A stretch of 64,000 bases of DNA from Emticicia fluvialis. Lineage in GTDB: Bacteria > Bacteroidota > Bacteroidia > Cytophagales > Spirosomataceae. The notes beneath the pieces were generated by a model. The model had not been told where the DNA came from and did no database searches. It saw only the letters and a list, made by a program, of their open reading frames with translations. A program made the position numbers and the translations under genes. The stretch lies in assembly GCF_024793945.1 (NCBI RefSeq), contig NZ_JANUSD010000004.1, positions 1-64,000 of the forward strand, in the 5' to 3' direction. Shown one piece after another: positions 61,985-64,000 of the stretch. Each line of letters starts with the position of its first letter. The first letter of the stretch is position 1.

Positions 61985-62734
61985 TTATTGGGTTCGCATT
62001 AAATTATCTAAAACAATGGCGGTGGCAATGCCTACATTTAAAGACTCCGCATGGCCAAACCGCGGTATAGTAACCTTGTTAGTTACAAATTGCTCAACAC
62101 CCGCGCCAATACCGTTCGATTCGTTACCCAAAACAATATAGCCTGACGCAGGAAATGCAAATTGATGCAGGTTAGCACTGTTCAGAAAAGTGCCAATAAC
62201 GGCAACTTTATTATTATGCTGGTTTTCTTTAAAATATTCTGTTAGGTTTGTATAAAAGGCTTTAATACGGGTAAAAGAACCCATTGAAGCGGCAATTACT
62301 TTTGGGTTGTACAAATCAACGGTGGTTTCAGAGCATATCAATTTTTTTATACCATACCAGTCGGCAATGCGGATAATGGTACCCAGATTACCGGGGTCAC
62401 GGATATCATCCAGAACCAGAACAAATTCATTCTCAGCAGCACGTAATGATTCATTGGGTTTCATTTGTGCCACTGCAACGGCGGCATCATTACTTTGCAG
62501 GGTACTTATTTTCTCCAGTTCGGTCTGTGAAATTTGCTCAACCGATATTTTTTTTAGTTTTTTTTCGTTTTCATCAAAAAACTTAGTTGTGCATAGCAGC
62601 AGCTCAATTTCAAAATCAGAGTTTACCAACTCTAAAACACTTTTAGCGCCTTCTACTAAAAAAGACTGGTGTTCTTGCCGATATTTTTTGATTTGTAAGG
62701 ATTGAACGTATTTTTGTTGCTGCTTTGAAAACAT
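61985..62734 (-). CDS. TrmH/SpoU-family RNA 2'-O-methyltransferase
   Basis: 249 residues. An N-terminal substrate-binding domain (about 1-90, with SFLVEGAKSVLELV) precedes a SPOUT knot. Motif 1 is LVLDDIRDPGNLGTIIRIAD, motif 2 includes IVLGNESNGIG and motif 3 is IPRFGHAESLNVGIATAIVL. It methylates a ribose in rRNA or tRNA. The target base cannot be told by sequence alone. It is divergent from tamL, an arrangement I have seen in other Bacteroidota. Confidence 0.92.
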   Translation of the reverse strand: MFSKQQQKYVQSLQIKKYRQEHQSFLVEGAKSVLELVNSDFEIELLLCTTKFFDENEKKLKKISVEQISQTELEKISTLQSNDAAVAVAQMKPNESLRAAENEFVLVLDDIRDPGNLGTIIRIADWYGIKKLICSETTVDLYNPKVIAASMGSFTRIKAFYTNLTEYFKENQHNNKVAVIGTFLNSANLHQFAFPASGYIVLGNESNGIGAGVEQFVTNKVTIPRFGHAESLNVGIATAIVLDNLMRTQ

Positions 62735-62747
62735 ACCCTTAATATTT

Positions 62748-64000
62748 ATGCGTTTTAATTATTTTTCGTCAGGACATACACCAGATAAAAAAAAGCCAGG
62801 GATTGTCTTGTCTGATAAAATAAAATTTCTGCCTTTACTTTTTCTGATTTTTACTGCTTGTTCAAGAAAGGTACAGTTAGCGCCAGACGAATACCGTTTG
62901 CATAGTCTGACCATCAAAGGTAATAAACAAATTCCAACTGAGGAATTAGAGTATCTCATTCCTCCGGCACAAAAGCCGAACCGACGCCCATTCAATTTAC
63001 CGGTTACTCCTTATGTGGGCCTGTATAACTTTGGTAAAAATTTTTATAGCCAACAGAAAATCAAGGCACGACGCGACCGCTGGGACAGCAAACTGAAAGC
63101 TTTGCCAAGCCCGGTTAATTTTGATGCTGAGATTGAGAAAAAAAGAAAGCGATACCAAAAAAAAGTAGCGGTTTATCAGGACAGGCTGGATACCGGTGAA
63201 AACTGGTGGATGAAAAACGTCGGCGAACCCCCGGCAAAAATTACCGAGGCGGCTATTAAACATACCACAGATAACATACAAAAATATATCTATAACAAAG
63301 GCTTTTTTGACAACACCGTTGTATATGACATTGACTCAGCTGCCAGCAAAAGGGGTATAAAACTAACCTACCACGTAGAGGAAAAGAATGCCTACTACAT
63401 TGACACCGTCAATTATGCCATTGAAGACCCACGTATTGATAGTATTCTGCGCCTTAATACGAACGCCAGATTAATAAAAAGTGGCCAAAGGTTAGATATG
63501 AACAACATAACCCTTGAAAAAGCCAGAATAGAGCTGACTTTAAAAGACGAAGGTTATTACAACTTTGTAGCCAAAAACTCAATTGCTGCCGAAATTGACA
63601 CCACAGACTACATCAAACGTAATTACAGGGTTAATGTTAAAATGCTGGTTAGTAACCCGCCTTTCAGAAGCCGGCATGAGCAGTTCAGAATTGAATCAGT
63701 TTATTTTGTTTCAGCAGACCCGTCGGGCGAAGCCATCAGCAAAGGCGATACCACCCGCGTAAGCTACAACAACATTGATTATTCATTTATAGGGAAGCGC
63801 TTTCCGTCCAGGCTGCTCGATAAAAAGATTCTGATACGGCAGGGCCAGCTTTTCAGGATTTCAAAGGTAAACGAAACAAACAGGCAATTATATGGGCTTG
63901 ACCAGTTTGCTTTTGCCAATATCAGGTTTACTCAATTGCCCGATAACAAGCTAAGAACAGAAATAATTGCGCCAACTAACCCAAAGTACACGGCATCCTA
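62748..64000 (+). CDS. tamL: TamL, lipoprotein form of the TamA outer-membrane assembly protein (3' end missing)
   Basis: The frame is open from the ATG at 62748 to the window end, giving 417 residues without a stop. A hydrophobic signal (about 26-37) ends in a lipobox with Cys at IFTACSRK. Beta-alpha POTRA-like domains follow: EYRLHSLTIKGNKQIPTEEL, ITEAAIKHTTDNIQKYIYNKG and YYIDTVNYAIEDPR. The C-terminal barrel would lie beyond the window. TamL is the lipid-anchored TamA of Bacteroidota and works with TamB to insert outer-membrane components. tamB is expected next. Confidence 0.85.
   Translation, partial: MRFNYFSSGHTPDKKKPGIVLSDKIKFLPLLFLIFTACSRKVQLAPDEYRLHSLTIKGNKQIPTEELEYLIPPAQKPNRRPFNLPVTPYVGLYNFGKNFYSQQKIKARRDRWDSKLKALPSPVNFDAEIEKKRKRYQKKVAVYQDRLDTGENWWMKNVGEPPAKITEAAIKHTTDNIQKYIYNKGFFDNTVVYDIDSAASKRGIKLTYHVEEKNAYYIDTVNYAIEDPRIDSILRLNTNARLIKSGQRLDMNNITLEKARIELTLKDEGYYNFVAKNSIAAEIDTTDYIKRNYRVNVKMLVSNPPFRSRHEQFRIESVYFVSADPSGEAISKGDTTRVSYNNIDYSFIGKRFPSRLLDKKILIRQGQLFRISKVNETNRQLYGLDQFAFANIRFTQLPDNKLRTEIIAPTNPKYTAS

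Noticed and set aside
1..64000. Search for tRNA, rRNA, tmRNA, SRP RNA, CRISPR arrays and prophage genes
   Set aside because: No cloverleaf-like segment, conserved rRNA core, repeat-spacer pattern or phage structural gene was noticed by eye. A tRNAscan or Infernal run would be needed for certainty.

Overview
The window looks like a chromosomal segment of a Bacteroidota bacterium, probably of the Cytophagales. Base composition is moderately AT-rich. Strong Shine-Dalgarno sequences are rare. Several intergenic regions carry the phylum's sigma-factor signature, TTG or TTTG followed about 16-21 bases later by TAnnTTTG. Family content agrees: LytS/LytTR two-component pairs, TamL, DUF4142, DinB and YCF48-like secreted proteins, a DivIVA/HhH protein and an ECF42 sigma factor. 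No tRNA, rRNA, CRISPR array or prophage was seen. Only a transposase tail at the left edge suggests mobile DNA.

Layout. 1-5 kb: transposase tail, two secreted or envelope proteins, a small outer-membrane barrel, a lipoprotein phosphodiesterase and a LytTR/histidine-kinase pair. 5.1-5.3 kb: a candidate structured small RNA ending in a terminator that overlaps the promoter of a dienelactone hydrolase gene. 6.3-17.3 kb: a nine-gene minus-strand myo-inositol operon in the order iolB, iolC, mmsA/iolA, iolG, Na+/solute symporter, iolJ-type aldolase, iolD, iolE and a LacI regulator. Every enzyme from myo-inositol to DHAP plus acetyl-CoA is present. Upstream are a pair of LacI-type operators 21 bp apart and a pair of identical 14-bp GntR-like palindromes 38 bp apart.

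17.8-31.8 kb: mostly short units separated by good terminators: YceI, DinB, type II NADH dehydrogenase, a serine beta-lactamase-fold/ChbG-type deacetylase fusion, a secreted amidase, BatD, a YCF48-like protein, an ECF sigma factor with a putative anti-sigma factor, GNAT, a tiny DUF5522 gene, rpmB, purine nucleoside phosphorylase and a secreted sugar isomerase-like protein. 32-44 kb: RlmI-type methyltransferase, cupin, WD40, DivIVA/HhH, folB, M1 peptidase, galM, a secreted protein with an internal duplication, a hexapeptide acyltransferase, a second DinB, GNAT and an orphan LytTR regulator.

44.5-64 kb: DUF4142 and YdaT-like stress genes, a protein often labelled asparagine synthetase B, the DGPF/ECF42 pair with a candidate self-recognised promoter, an M28 peptidase, a MacB/FtsX permease, secG, mdh, YkvA, tatA (58 aa), a small three-helix membrane protein, YigZ, clpB, a MarR-GNAT fusion, another GNAT, a pentapeptide-repeat protein, a TrmH-type methyltransferase and the start of tamL, cut by the right edge.

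Nothing here is plainly a new defence or biosynthetic system. The points most worth following are the double operator architecture of the inositol operon, the hydrolase-deacetylase fusion, the candidate 6S-like RNA, the ECF42 promoter and the duplicated secreted protein.
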